DNA of 64,000 bases from Pseudanabaena yagii GIHE-NHR1. GTDB lineage: Bacteria > Cyanobacteriota > Cyanobacteriia > Pseudanabaenales > Pseudanabaenaceae. The number at the start of each line of letters is the position of its first letter. The first letter of the stretch is position 1. Below, piece by piece: positions 46,139 to 54,523 of the stretch. A program made the translations under genes and the position numbers. The notes under the pieces are model-generated. The model ran no database searches, was not told the origin of the DNA, and worked only from the letters and a program-made list of their open reading frames with translations. The stretch spans positions 1,364,001-1,428,000 of the forward strand of contig NZ_JAAVJL010000001.1 of assembly GCF_012863495.1 (NCBI RefSeq). Direction: 5' to 3'.

Positions 46139-47863
46139 TCACGAGGAAGAAACGAAGACGACACGAAAACCAAGATAGTTAAGCTGATTACGCGCGCCGT
46201 TACTGCTACGATAGGAAGACCGACAAATGATCGCATCGATGACCCAAGAACCGCCGCGCCGCAAACGAGAACGATTATCGTTATTATCTATATTGAGATC
46301 GCCCCATGCTTGATTTCCCTGTTTCTTGAGATTTTCTGGTTTATCAGTATAGCTATCGTGCCACTCGTCTAAACACCATTCCCAGACATTGCCACTCATG
46401 TCATAAATCCCAAGCTCATTAGCCTTTTTCTGCCCCACTGGATGAGTTACACTGCCGCTATTATCGCGATACCAAGCTACTTCATCTAGATTATTGCTAC
46501 CTGCATAGATAAAGCCCTTGCTCTGGTTCGCACCTCTCGCAGCATATTCCCATTCCGCCTCAGTGGGCAGTCTTACCTCCCTTCCTATCTGTTGGGATAA
46601 CTTCTTACAGAATGCTCTAGCATCATGCCAAGACACCCCCACAACTGGCCGCAAATCCCGTTGAAACTTTTTGTCGCAATTTGTTGAGCCTTTAGTTTTC
46701 ATCACCGATTGCCATTGGGCATTAGTGACCGCATATTTACCAATCAGAAATTCCTTTAGCTGCACCTCATGAATGGGCTCTTCATTGTCATACTCATCGC
46801 TCCCCATCATAAATTTTCCTGCGGGAACCTTGACTAATTCCAGCGCCACCCCATTGCCAAGGTCAAGAATTAACGGATTGGATTCTGGCGATTTACTTAC
46901 ATTGCGATTTCTAGTCCCAACAGCAACAGGATTAGGAATTACTTGTGGAGATCCGCCAAGATAACGCTCCACCGCCAAACCTTCAATCTCAGTAATCGCC
47001 TCATAATCCGTCCCATCCACCGCCAAAACCTGCATCCACAAACGCCTTGCCATATCAAGCTTTTTGTCACGATGCGCCTTAAAAGCATCCTTCTTGAGCG
47101 GTTCTAGATCGAACTTATCCGCATACTTCGGCATCAAAATCAAATGACCCTTTTCTTGAGGATCGAGCATCATGCGCGGAGTTTGCCTAGTCTTTGCCAA
47201 CTCAGGAACACGATACTTCAGATAACTATTCAACTTCGTCGCCGTTGCACAACGCCCCTGCACACCCAAACCCTCCACCAAAGCATAGGTAAACGCCCCA
47301 TGTTGCAGTTCATCCACCTCATAGGAATACTCCGACGGACTGCAAGCCGCAATACTAATCACATCCGCAATTTTGGCTTCTCGCTCAGTTTCACGACCAA
47401 TACCTTCACCCGATCGCGTAGTCCCATTTCGCCGCACCTGATTGCGACAGGCATCTAGTGCCAAAATGACATTTCCCGCCCCACTGCCGCGCAGATTTTG
47501 GATTACTTGATTAACCGCAATCCCTGTATTCGCAACATTGTCAGGATCGCCATCACTCGGCATCAGATAATCGATCCCATCTTCTAAAATGCCATGTCCC
47601 GCAAAAAAGAACCAAAAATTGTCACTTTCATGGAGAAATGGCTGAGCAAAAAGCTCCTTAAATACCTTTAGCAAATTGTTGCGAAAAGGCTTGGTTGTCT
47701 TGCCATCCAAATCGGGTGAATCATCGGAAAAATAGAAAATGTGATCAAACTTTGCCTCATTTTCTAAAAACTGACAAATATGCAGAGCATCATTTTTCGC
47801 ATACTTCAAAGGATGCAAAAACTCATATTGATTCACCCCGATCGCGATCGCCCAATTCGCCAC
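46139..47863 (-). CDS. Caspase-like protease fused to an FGE-sulfatase domain, with a variable-looking C terminus
   Basis: 574 residues. The N-terminal peptidase C14 domain has catalytic His90 in WFFFAGHGI and Cys139 in ILALDACRN, both intact. A helical linker (about 255-300) leads to an FGE/C-type-lectin fold (about 335-574: VKVPAGKFMMGSDEYDNEEP, RLPTEAEWEYAARG, GIYDMSGNVWEWCLDEW). Here protease and FGE are in one chain, whereas the module at 6773-10196 keeps them apart and adds an NTPase. The last 33 residues to GFRVV match a retroelement variable region. The gene begins 5 bp after the stop of the Pepco-like gene, so both form an operon. Likely an effector whose FGE domain recognises a ligand (inference). 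Confidence 0.88.
   Translation of the reverse strand: MANWAIAIGVNQYEFLHPLKYAKNDALHICQFLENEAKFDHIFYFSDDSPDLDGKTTKPFRNNLLKVFKELFAQPFLHESDNFWFFFAGHGILEDGIDYLMPSDGDPDNVANTGIAVNQVIQNLRGSGAGNVILALDACRNQVRRNGTTRSGEGIGRETEREAKIADVISIAACSPSEYSYEVDELQHGAFTYALVEGLGVQGRCATATKLNSYLKYRVPELAKTRQTPRMMLDPQEKGHLILMPKYADKFDLEPLKKDAFKAHRDKKLDMARRLWMQVLAVDGTDYEAITEIEGLAVERYLGGSPQVIPNPVAVGTRNRNVSKSPESNPLILDLGNGVALELVKVPAGKFMMGSDEYDNEEPIHEVQLKEFLIGKYAVTNAQWQSVMKTKGSTNCDKKFQRDLRPVVGVSWHDARAFCKKLSQQIGREVRLPTEAEWEYAARGANQSKGFIYAGSNNLDEVAWYRDNSGSVTHPVGQKKANELGIYDMSGNVWEWCLDEWHDSYTDKPENLKKQGNQAWGDLNIDNNDNRSRLRRGGSWVIDAIICRSSYRSSNGARNQLNYLGFRVVFVSSS
46157..46255 (-). other. Candidate DGR variable region in the caspase-FGE gene
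   Basis: 33 codons from GGSW to GFRVV, the same length as at 6788-6886. Divergent positions read GTC, ATC, GAT, ATC, ATT, TAT, AGC, AGT, AAC, GGC, AAT, CTT, AAC, TAT, CTT: all C/T-ending and reachable from AAY. Conserved positions keep GCG, CGG, GCG, CAG. Neither template repeat nor reverse transcriptase is in the window. Confidence 0.55.
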
Positions 47864-47868
47864 AAACC

Positions 47869-48249
47869 TTACGCTCCCTTCTCGCGCTTAAACTTGAGCT
47901 TGATCGCACTCTTGCCGCGAGCCTTAGCACCACTACCGATTAAACGGATTTCTCCCTCAGCACCGATCTCCACAGATAGCTCGATCTCATCCAAACACAT
48001 TCCCGATGTCTTTTTGGCTTCCTTTTCCGCACTGCTAAAAACCCGTCCCACCATCTGCAAAAATCCTGACATCTTCGCTTCGAGTTCTTCAACACTCAAA
48101 GTCTTTTCATGCTTAACCAAGTTTTTATTTGACTGAGCTTCTTTGCCCCACCCCCTTGGATTAACCACCGAAGTTTCCGCAGATTGAGCTTCTTCCTCGT
48201 ATGGTTCAACTGCGATCGTAATCATCCCGTAACTAGCATTTTCAGACAT
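47869..48249 (-). CDS. Pepco-like small protein upstream of the caspase-FGE gene
   Basis: 126 residues. A disordered acidic N terminus, a helix (LSVEELEAKMSGFLQMVGRV) and a C-terminal strand unit (MCLDEIELSVEIGAEGEIRL...GSGAKARGKSAIKLKFKR). The helix-strand plan is that of the small domain often encoded next to caspase-type proteases in cyanobacteria, and parallels the gene at 10277. First gene of a two-gene operon with the caspase-FGE fusion. The role is unknown; an inhibitor or adaptor is plausible. Confidence 0.65.
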   Translation of the reverse strand: MSENASYGMITIAVEPYEEEAQSAETSVVNPRGWGKEAQSNKNLVKHEKTLSVEELEAKMSGFLQMVGRVFSSAEKEAKKTSGMCLDEIELSVEIGAEGEIRLIGSGAKARGKSAIKLKFKREKGA

Positions 48250-48346
48250 AGATTTTGTAAAACTCTAGTCATTTATCATACATTTTTCATCACAATTATT
48301 ACACAGCACTTTAAAGCTTTTTAGGATTGCGATCGCCAAATTACTA

Positions 48347-48694
48347 TTACAAATTTTCATGCTTAATTAGCTCGTTTAATTGTTCAATCAAAAGAGGAAT
48401 GTCCATTTCTACGCCTTCCCAAACAGTTCTTAATCTAATTTGAAAGTATTCATGAGCCATTACATTACGCATATCAGCCATCATTCTCCACGGAATATCA
48501 GGATACTTTTCTTTTAATGTTGATGGAATATAAATAGCAGCTTCGCCAATAATCACAAAGTCATAGAGTGTAGCTTTGTTAACTGTTTCATCATCACAAA
48601 ATTGCTCGTAGGTATAACCTTGGGTACGATTTTGGATTGCGATCGCTGAGTTTAAAATATCTTGAACTCGTAATTGCCACTCTCTAGAAGGCAT
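48347..48694 (-). CDS. hepT: HepT-like HEPN toxin
   Basis: 115 residues, all-alpha. The RNase motif RX4HXY appears as RNVMAHEYF, with the tyrosine that is AMPylated by the partner MNT enzyme. Its start overlaps the mntA stop by 11 bp. In this toxin-antitoxin type the HEPN protein cuts RNA and the nucleotidyltransferase silences it by adding AMP to the tyrosine. Both genes look complete. Confidence 0.9.
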   Translation of the reverse strand: MPSREWQLRVQDILNSAIAIQNRTQGYTYEQFCDDETVNKATLYDFVIIGEAAIYIPSTLKEKYPDIPWRMMADMRNVMAHEYFQIRLRTVWEGVEMDIPLLIEQLNELIKHENL

Positions 48695-48992
48695 GAAAAA
48701 TCTCCTTTAAAACTGGTTCACGTAAATGCTCTCGCAGGGAATCTATAGTACCTAAGTCAACATCACAGTGCAGAATATCTTCAAGATAAAGCTTGATTTT
48801 GATGAATCCAAAAAGCCCAGTTGGACGCGATAAATCTACTAAGACATCGACATCGCTACCTAAATGCGCCTCATCCCTTGCAACAGAGCCAAATAAATCA
48901 AGCGATCGCACACCCAGTTTTTGCAACTCTTCCTTATGTTCATCAATGATTCTTAATACTTCACTACGCCTTAAAATATTACTCATTGGCAT
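48684..48992 (-). CDS. mntA: MntA-like minimal nucleotidyltransferase antitoxin
   Basis: 102 residues. The signature GSVARDEAHLGSDVDVLVD contains the GSX10DXD metal-binding site of pol-beta-type nucleotidyltransferases; a further Asp follows in LHCDVDLGT. Encoded immediately before and overlapping hepT, the usual order for this pair. Confidence 0.9.
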   Translation of the reverse strand: MPMSNILRRSEVLRIIDEHKEELQKLGVRSLDLFGSVARDEAHLGSDVDVLVDLSRPTGLFGFIKIKLYLEDILHCDVDLGTIDSLREHLREPVLKEIFHAF

Positions 48993-49181
48993 TTATTTTA
49001 GTCAGCTATAAATGCATCATATAGCAATCTTAAAAAGTGATGGGAAATGTTCCCATTTGAGAAAGAACTTGTAGTAGAAATCACGATTGCTATAGCAGCC
49101 TTAAATCATTTGTAGATTTTGGGTTTGTGGAGGCATACCCCAGAGGGGTGTGCCTGCATTAGGGTGAATCCCCAAAAAGGA

Positions 49182-50711
49182 CTAGGGGGCATTGACAACA
49201 GTATTAAAAGCATCTGTATACCACTGGTTAAAGTTTCCAGCACATTCAGGGTGATTTAGATAATCCTGTGATGATGCCAATTCAGCTAATTTATCTTGTA
49301 ATGCTGTTTCTAGATTCCAACCAACAGATTTAAAGTAGGTTGCATCATTGGTTCCCCAAGTGGTGTACTGCTCTTGATAAGTCGTACAGTCAAAGGAATA
49401 TGCACAGCTACCATCATCAATAGTTGCAAGAGGGTTGTAATTTAGAGCGTTTGGATCGGTACAACCATAGAAATCTGTTGATGGACTGCAATCATAAAGC
49501 TGCACAGATTTGAAAGAGCGATCGCTACCACACCCGCCAAATTCAACCACAGATACATCAACCAAACCGCCTGAATCGAAAAGCTGTACAGATTTGGATG
49601 AGCGATCGCTACCACACCCCGTAAACTCAACCACAGATACATCAATAGACTGACAATCAAAACTACAGCTACCATCATCAACGGTTGCATCAGGGTTGTA
49701 ATTAGTCGCATTTGGATTAGTACACCCATAGACAGGGTAAATACAACTCCCGTCATTAATATTCGCGTTAGGGTTGTAATTAGTTGCTAAAGGATCGGTA
49801 CATCCGTAATGAGGACAAAGCGGATCATCAGGAAAAAGAGAGCAAAACTCAGGAGGAGGAGGAGGAGGGGGGATTGGAGTGCAAGGGGGAATGAAATAGG
49901 AGGGTAGTGTACCCTTCTGAACTCTTACCCCGTTGACTGTGTTATATGAATCGGTTGTATCAGTTTCTTTTATTATTTCGACGGATGGCGAATTAGTCCA
50001 AAAACCCTGACCGTCAGCATATCCCGCTATTGGTGGTGTTACAAACTTAGTCCCATTAAGTTCCGTGACGACAAACTCAGTTTCAAAAACAAAGACGTTG
50101 TTATATAGAATCACCTGCCCCAAGTAATTCTTTTTGATAATTCCGAAATCATTAGCAGCTCTTTCTCTGGTATAACCTGCGGGGCATTTATCAAACAGCT
50201 TAGGCGGCGAGGGTGGCGGAGGTGGAGTATCGGGGGGACATGGTGAGCATTCGCAGTTCTCATACCACTTTTGATAAAGCCAAAACCCAACAATTTTATC
50301 TAGGATTTTTGTTGAATTTCCCTGCAAAATATCATTTGCAGTAAAAAAGTAATTGAGAATGGGAACTAATTCCGCTATGAACTGAAACACATCCTGATAA
50401 GTGATGTCATCAGGCAAAGGGGGCGGGTTTTTGGCGCAAAACTGACTAACATCAATTTGCCCCGTTATTTCATCGATAACGATTTCAAAACCCTTTTTAG
50501 CAACCTTTTTGAGAATATCGCCAAACACCTGATCAGCATTTTGTAAATCAGGATTAAGTGAAGCTACTTTTTTAATAGCGGCTGGAACTACATCCAACAA
50601 TCGACACAGATTACCCTCTAATCCAAAGAGAGCGCAAAGCACACCTATATCAACGGGATTAATAAAATCTACAGCCCCGCTTTGTTTCTGAGAGCCACAC
50701 TGACAAGTCAT
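49182..50711 (-). CDS. Modular Cys- and Pro-rich protein with GCTD...DGSC repeats
   Basis: 509 residues. The N-terminal half is unrecognised (MTCQCGSQKQSGAVDFINP). Two proline-rich linkers follow (PPDTPPPPPSPP; PIPPPPPPPEF). Then come three repeats of the type YGCTDPxATNYNPxAxxxDGSC (about 304-325, 329-350, 412-433) and a duplicated 28-residue unit VDVSVVEFxGCGSDRSxKSV. The Cys spacing suggests disulfide-bonded modules as found in surface and phage proteins. Last and longest gene of the operon; its start overlaps the previous stop by 4 bp. A host-attachment or spike protein is the most natural guess, but it is a guess. Confidence 0.6.
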   Translation of the reverse strand: MTCQCGSQKQSGAVDFINPVDIGVLCALFGLEGNLCRLLDVVPAAIKKVASLNPDLQNADQVFGDILKKVAKKGFEIVIDEITGQIDVSQFCAKNPPPLPDDITYQDVFQFIAELVPILNYFFTANDILQGNSTKILDKIVGFWLYQKWYENCECSPCPPDTPPPPPSPPKLFDKCPAGYTRERAANDFGIIKKNYLGQVILYNNVFVFETEFVVTELNGTKFVTPPIAGYADGQGFWTNSPSVEIIKETDTTDSYNTVNGVRVQKGTLPSYFIPPCTPIPPPPPPPEFCSLFPDDPLCPHYGCTDPLATNYNPNANINDGSCIYPVYGCTNPNATNYNPDATVDDGSCSFDCQSIDVSVVEFTGCGSDRSSKSVQLFDSGGLVDVSVVEFGGCGSDRSFKSVQLYDCSPSTDFYGCTDPNALNYNPLATIDDGSCAYSFDCTTYQEQYTTWGTNDATYFKSVGWNLETALQDKLAELASSQDYLNHPECAGNFNQWYTDAFNTVVNAP

Positions 50712-51490
50712 ATTGACCTCATAAATTTGACTGTCGCGGTAACTTGATTGCTAAGGTATAGAGAACCGTAGCGACGATAAACACCTGATAAATCCGATAA
50801 ATCAAACCATTGACTTTTATATTCAACTTTCTTGTCAGAATTCCAGTAAACATTATCGGAACCTTCTGTTTTAAATCCCGTACTAAGAGTTCCTAAAAGT
50901 GAGTAGTATTTCTCTAGATTGCTATCACTGCTATTAAATCTTTTACCGTACCAATCAGGAATATTAGCCGCAATAATTACCAAGCTTTCGGCATCATAAG
51001 GTATTTGAAAACTCGCTGAAGCGCTTAAAGATATCGTGCCGTATAAATATTGTTTTTTCCTATTTAGCCGTTTTTTAATTTCTTCTAAAAGAATCTCTTT
51101 GAGGAAATCAATAATCAAGCTTGCAATGAACTTAACGGGTGCTTTATAACCAACCAAAATAGCAATTAACTTAGGTAGCCAAACTAAAGCACCGCCGTTA
51201 GGATAGGGAATAATACTGTTGTCGCCTAACGCTTGCACATACTCATTTTCAATGCTTTGAATAACCGTAAATGTTGCGCTAATCGCTTCATTTACTTCTT
51301 GTTGAGCTTGTGATATTTCTTGTAGAGAATCTGGATTATCAAGCTGTATTGATGGCGGATTCCAACTGTTATCTAAAATGGTTACATTGTATAAAACTGA
51401 TGATTGAGCATCACTACCAAGATTGCAGAATTTATCATAAATATCTGCAATCTTAGAGTAAATATCTTGGAGTGTTTCAAGCTGTGACAT
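50708..51490 (-). CDS. Unrecognised operon protein with hydrophobic middle and beta-rich end
   Basis: 260 residues. A helical first third (TLQDIYSKIADIYDKFCNLG; ISQAQQEVNEAISATFTVIQ), a hydrophobic segment (ALVWLPKLIAILVGYKAPVK, then FIASLIIDFLKEILLEEI) and a basic turn (KKRLNRKKQ) precede a beta-strand half (YGTISLSASASFQIPYDAES). No known domain was recognised. It is 7 bp downstream of the TM-coiled-coil gene and overlaps the following gene by 4 bp. Confidence 0.55.
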   Translation of the reverse strand: MSQLETLQDIYSKIADIYDKFCNLGSDAQSSVLYNVTILDNSWNPPSIQLDNPDSLQEISQAQQEVNEAISATFTVIQSIENEYVQALGDNSIIPYPNGGALVWLPKLIAILVGYKAPVKFIASLIIDFLKEILLEEIKKRLNRKKQYLYGTISLSASASFQIPYDAESLVIIAANIPDWYGKRFNSSDSNLEKYYSLLGTLSTGFKTEGSDNVYWNSDKKVEYKSQWFDLSDLSGVYRRYGSLYLSNQVTATVKFMRSI

Positions 51491-51497
51491 CAGTAAA

Positions 51498-51863
51498 CTA
51501 CATCTCTATCCCAGAATTTTCTGAGTACCAACGTTCATCAATAGTGCTGTAATGCTTTTCCTGGATAGGTTGGGTTAACAATCCTCTTAGGCGTTCGGTT
51601 TCCTCTTCGCCTAGTACTTTGCGTTGGAGCTGTGCAACGCGCTCATCGACTCTGACATAGAACTTAGAAAGCTCATCAAGTCTATGATCGTGGGCTGAAA
51701 GTGTATCAGAAACAGAATCAAATTCTGTTTCCAACTTTTTACCTAAATTATTAGTATCTTTTTCCAGTGCTGCTAGTCTTGCGTCACGCTCACCGAAGGC
51801 GTAGACAACACTCAAGACAGCGATCGCAAATGTTGCGATCGCTATTAAATCTTGAATGGGCAT
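51498..51863 (-). CDS. Small membrane-anchored coiled-coil protein
   Basis: 121 residues. One N-terminal TM helix (IQDLIAIATFAIAVLSVVYA) and then a long coiled coil (RLAALEKDTNNLGKKLETEF...RVAQLQRKVLG). The plan resembles phage spanin- or holin-like and filament-assembly proteins, but no specific match is claimed. It starts 2 bp after the stop of the 51866 gene. Confidence 0.55.
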   Translation of the reverse strand: MPIQDLIAIATFAIAVLSVVYAFGERDARLAALEKDTNNLGKKLETEFDSVSDTLSAHDHRLDELSKFYVRVDERVAQLQRKVLGEEETERLRGLLTQPIQEKHYSTIDERWYSENSGIEM

Positions 51864-51865
51864 AT

Positions 51866-52324
51866 CTACACCTTAACTTCGTTGACTTTCTGGATGATTC
51901 TGTATTCAGCGCTAGCTGTGCCATCCCAACTATGATTGATGGTCATGGTTGTGTATGGCTGAACTAGACCGCCTAAAGGGTCGTATTCTTGCAATTGCTG
52001 AAATTGTTCAAGAGTCAGAATTGGCACTTCTAAACGCCGTTTTAGTTTGGTTCCAAAACACGCTGAACTTGTACCATTTGTAATCAATTCCAGAACAACA
52101 TGACGGGGATGAATCCCATACTCATTTTTATTCTTATTGAGTTTGATATGTGCAGGAATCCTTGGAGCGCTAACATTTTGCGTCTCATTGATTTTTGCCG
52201 CCGATGTCCCAACATTGTAAGTATCCAAACTTACTTTCATTAAAGCGGCGATACCTAACACACCATTGCCATCTTTGAGTTCAACCTCATAGGCAAAATC
52301 TTGTTTTTGAATGCCTCTAGCCAT
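51866..52324 (-). CDS. Small beta-rich operon protein C, paralogous to 52443 and 52746
   Basis: 152 residues. FAYEVELKDGNGVLGIAALM at the N terminus and YGIHPRHVVLELIT in the middle share the pattern (K/H)PR(H/Y)(V/C)(V/I) with the next two genes upstream. The end, TMTINHSWDGTASAEYRIIQ, is also strand-rich. No signal peptide. The repeated small-protein plan suggests related structural subunits (inference). Confidence 0.55.
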   Translation of the reverse strand: MARGIQKQDFAYEVELKDGNGVLGIAALMKVSLDTYNVGTSAAKINETQNVSAPRIPAHIKLNKNKNEYGIHPRHVVLELITNGTSSACFGTKLKRRLEVPILTLEQFQQLQEYDPLGGLVQPYTTMTINHSWDGTASAEYRIIQKVNEVKV

Positions 52325-52381
52325 TTTGCTTTATCTCTGTCTACTAATTTATTTACTTACTTTTTACAAACTTGACAATGC

Positions 52382-52739
52382 CTAACGCATTTGTTCGCTG
52401 ACGACGCTGCCAACAATCCATACTCGACCGTTAACAGTTATCTCAGAGCCTGCGGTGTGTGGTTGCTGGATCGAGAACGATTACACGCTTTGTAGTCTGT
52501 GAAGGTGGCAATAAACAGCCTGTGCTTGCTGCTGTAGACTTCAAATTTAAAATGCAATGTCTAGGCTTGCACCCAACAGCCTTGGCATTTTTGGAAAATT
52601 CAAAAGTAATATTTTCGGTAGGTGTGCCTGTTGGCGCTGCACCTCTAACGCTTGCTAGTTCAGAGCTATCGTCTGTACGAGCATAGAAAATATTGCCTTT
52701 ATCGGTCTTATATTTATATCTACTGGTTCCGCTTGCCAT
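52382..52739 (-). CDS. Small beta-rich operon protein B, with a frameshift near its 3' end
   Basis: The annotated frame from ATG 52739 gives 98 residues (YKYKTDKGNIFYARTDDSSE, GCKPRHCILNLKS) ending DPATTHRRL at 52443. In the +1 frame the DNA continues QQPHTAGSEITVNGRVWIVG then SVVSEQMR to a TAG at 52382-52384. That tail looks like a genuine strand ending and would restore a length of about 118, near that of paralogues A (124) and C (152). A one-base change near 52465-52475, or a programmed +1 shift, would explain it. No classical slippery site was recognised. Confidence 0.55.
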
Positions 52740-52745
52740 AGTTAT

Positions 52746-53120
52746 TTAGGGGCTATCGTTTTGGTACGTGTCGATGAGCTTGGCGGTATATTTGGCGCGT
52801 TCAGCCTTTCGCTCACCAATTGTAAAAGTCTGCATACTTCCGTCTTGGTAATCTCTTAACTGAATTGTGCTTTGTGAGCCTGTCCATAATGGGGCGGTAA
52901 CAGATTGGCAGATAATATCCCGTTTAATTGGTCTGGTTGGATGATGAGCAATTACATATCGTGGCTCTATATTTCTGGGTAAATACGGTAAGCCTAGATC
53001 TGATGATGTAATAGCTGTGAATCCCGTTCCAGTCGTCAAACAGTTGGATTTATCAAGTCTAAGTAGCCATGAATTTCCTTTGTTATCTGTGTATTTAAAA
53101 TCTGCTAAACTACCTGCCAT
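52746..53120 (-). CDS. Small beta-rich operon protein A (first gene)
   Basis: 124 residues. FKYTDNKGNSWLLRLDKSNC aligns with the start of protein B (YKYKTDKGNIFYARTDDSS), and NIEPRYVIAHHPTRPIKRD aligns with the PRH motif of B and C. First gene of the leftward operon; its promoter should lie in 53121-53326, between it and the divergent integrase gene. No database-like domain is recognised. Confidence 0.55.
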   Translation of the reverse strand: MAGSLADFKYTDNKGNSWLLRLDKSNCLTTGTGFTAITSSDLGLPYLPRNIEPRYVIAHHPTRPIKRDIICQSVTAPLWTGSQSTIQLRDYQDGSMQTFTIGERKAERAKYTAKLIDTYQNDSP

Positions 53121-53326
53121 TTTTTGGATGTCCTCGCGGCGTTAAATGAAATTAAATTGCACCGCGCCATTGTACTTACCTTGTCAAGTCATGCTGTATT
53201 TTTGCCTGTGCAGCTCGGCGGCGCAATTTCGCGGAAATAGATAGAAATGAGAAGATAGCTAAACGGCTGATTGCTATACGGGGAGAGACTTTATAGGTAT
53301 AGTAAGGGGTGGGTGGTAACTTCTAT

Positions 53327-53363
53327 CTCTCACTTATTTATCATTTCATTCTTTAAGTGAGAG
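53327..53363 (+). promoter_or_regulatory. Hairpin overlapping the integrase ribosome binding site
   Basis: CTCTCACTTA at 53327-53336 pairs with TAAGTGAGAG at 53354-53363. The ribosome site GAGAGG (53359-53364) lies mostly in the right arm and the ATG is at 53370. Folding would hide the site, so translation of the integrase may be restrained until the hairpin opens. Confidence 0.5.
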
Positions 53364-53369
53364 GTTTGA

Positions 53370-53966
53370 ATGGGGAAAAATTGCCGCAATGGTCAAGCTG
53401 AAATTTTAGATGATCGGGAATTGGATCGGATTTTTCGCCATCTTATCTCGCGTGAGCATAAATTATTTTTCACCATTGCCAGATACACGGGTGAGCGTTT
53501 CGGTGCGATCGCTCAATTGCGGGTTAGTGATGTTTATGACGATCATTGCAAACCACTCCAAGAAATTACTTTTCCCGCGTCGATTCGTAAAGCGTCCCCT
53601 GATGGTTCCCGCTCTACGCGCCAAATGATTTGTTATGAGCGTTTGGCTGATGGTCTGGCAGCACAGCGCCCAAAAAGTTGCGATCGCTTCTGGTTGTTTC
53701 CATCGTCTATCAAAACTGGTCAGCCTATAACTTGGTCTGCTGCGGATAAGTGGTTACGCGCTGCCGTCGAAAGAGCGGGGCTTGAGCATCGTGGTATTTC
53801 TGGGCATAGTCTGCGCCGATCATTCATCACCAAGCTCTATGAGTCTGGTATGGATATTCACGCAATCCAACAAATTACAGGTCATAAGTCGATCTCTGTG
53901 CTGCAAAAGTACATCGGCAAAAATCCCGCGAAATTGAAGGAGGCTTTAGGCGCTATCTTTGCCTAG
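53370..53966 (+). CDS. Tyrosine recombinase (integrase), catalytic domain only
   Basis: 198 residues. The phage-integrase active site is complete: Arg in YTGERFGAIAQL (about 42), HSLRR (His/Arg about 148-151), TGH (about 172) and the nucleophile in LQKYIG (Tyr about 181). It lacks the usual N-terminal core-binding domain of about 100 residues, so it belongs to the short integrases of integrative elements. It presumably inserts and excises the surrounding element. The 3' end overlaps the convergent 53946 gene by 21 bp. Confidence 0.88.
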   Translation: MGKNCRNGQAEILDDRELDRIFRHLISREHKLFFTIARYTGERFGAIAQLRVSDVYDDHCKPLQEITFPASIRKASPDGSRSTRQMICYERLADGLAAQRPKSCDRFWLFPSSIKTGQPITWSAADKWLRAAVERAGLEHRGISGHSLRRSFITKLYESGMDIHAIQQITGHKSISVLQKYIGKNPAKLKEALGAIFA

Positions 53967-54479
53967 ATACTTTTTGCCGATCGCCACACATATTTCTTTG
54001 GCACTTTTCCCCCCGGTCCACATGGCTGTAATTTTCTCGGTTTGCTTTTGGGGTATGTGGTGATGTCGGTAAATTCCCTTGGCATCGAGGTAGACATATC
54101 GCTGATATTTGTAAAATTTCCCGTTGCGTCCTTGGACTTGATAAGTCTCGATTGTCCCGTGTTTTCTAGGGTTTAACTCTGTTTCTGGGATATCTGCCAT
54201 ACCGTCAAATATCCCAGAAACATCTACCTCGATGACAACTTTTGCTAACCACTTATCCTGATTAATAAATAATTTCCCGTATTTATGCCATGCAGGATTA
54301 TTGTCCCATCGGACATAAATAAAGCCGCCTTCGATCTTCATAACTTGCCCAAATCCTTTGGGCTTTGCATGGGGATGTGGGGGGCTGTTATCTACCACGC
54401 GATCGCCTATCTCAAATTGATCGGCATATTCCCCATCATTAATCTGCAATTCCAAAAGGTCTAGCTGTAAGGCTTCCAT
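53946..54479 (-). CDS. Unrecognised element protein
   Basis: 177 residues. An SH3- or KOW-like beta segment (FEIGDRVVDN; GFGQVMKIEGGFIYVRWDNN) is followed by a second strand block with basic and aromatic residues (GKFYKYQRYVYLDAKGIYRH) and a C-terminal helix-turn-helix-like end (TAMWTGGKSAKEICVAIGKK). It may bind DNA, possibly as an excisionase or regulator, but no family is recognised. It lies 44 bp downstream of the XRE gene on the same strand. Confidence 0.5.
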   Translation of the reverse strand: MEALQLDLLELQINDGEYADQFEIGDRVVDNSPPHPHAKPKGFGQVMKIEGGFIYVRWDNNPAWHKYGKLFINQDKWLAKVVIEVDVSGIFDGMADIPETELNPRKHGTIETYQVQGRNGKFYKYQRYVYLDAKGIYRHHHIPQKQTEKITAMWTGGKSAKEICVAIGKKYLGKDSA

Positions 54480-54523
54480 ACTTTTCTATGGCGGCGCGTT
54501 GCGCCGCTAGTTTTGGCGATCGC

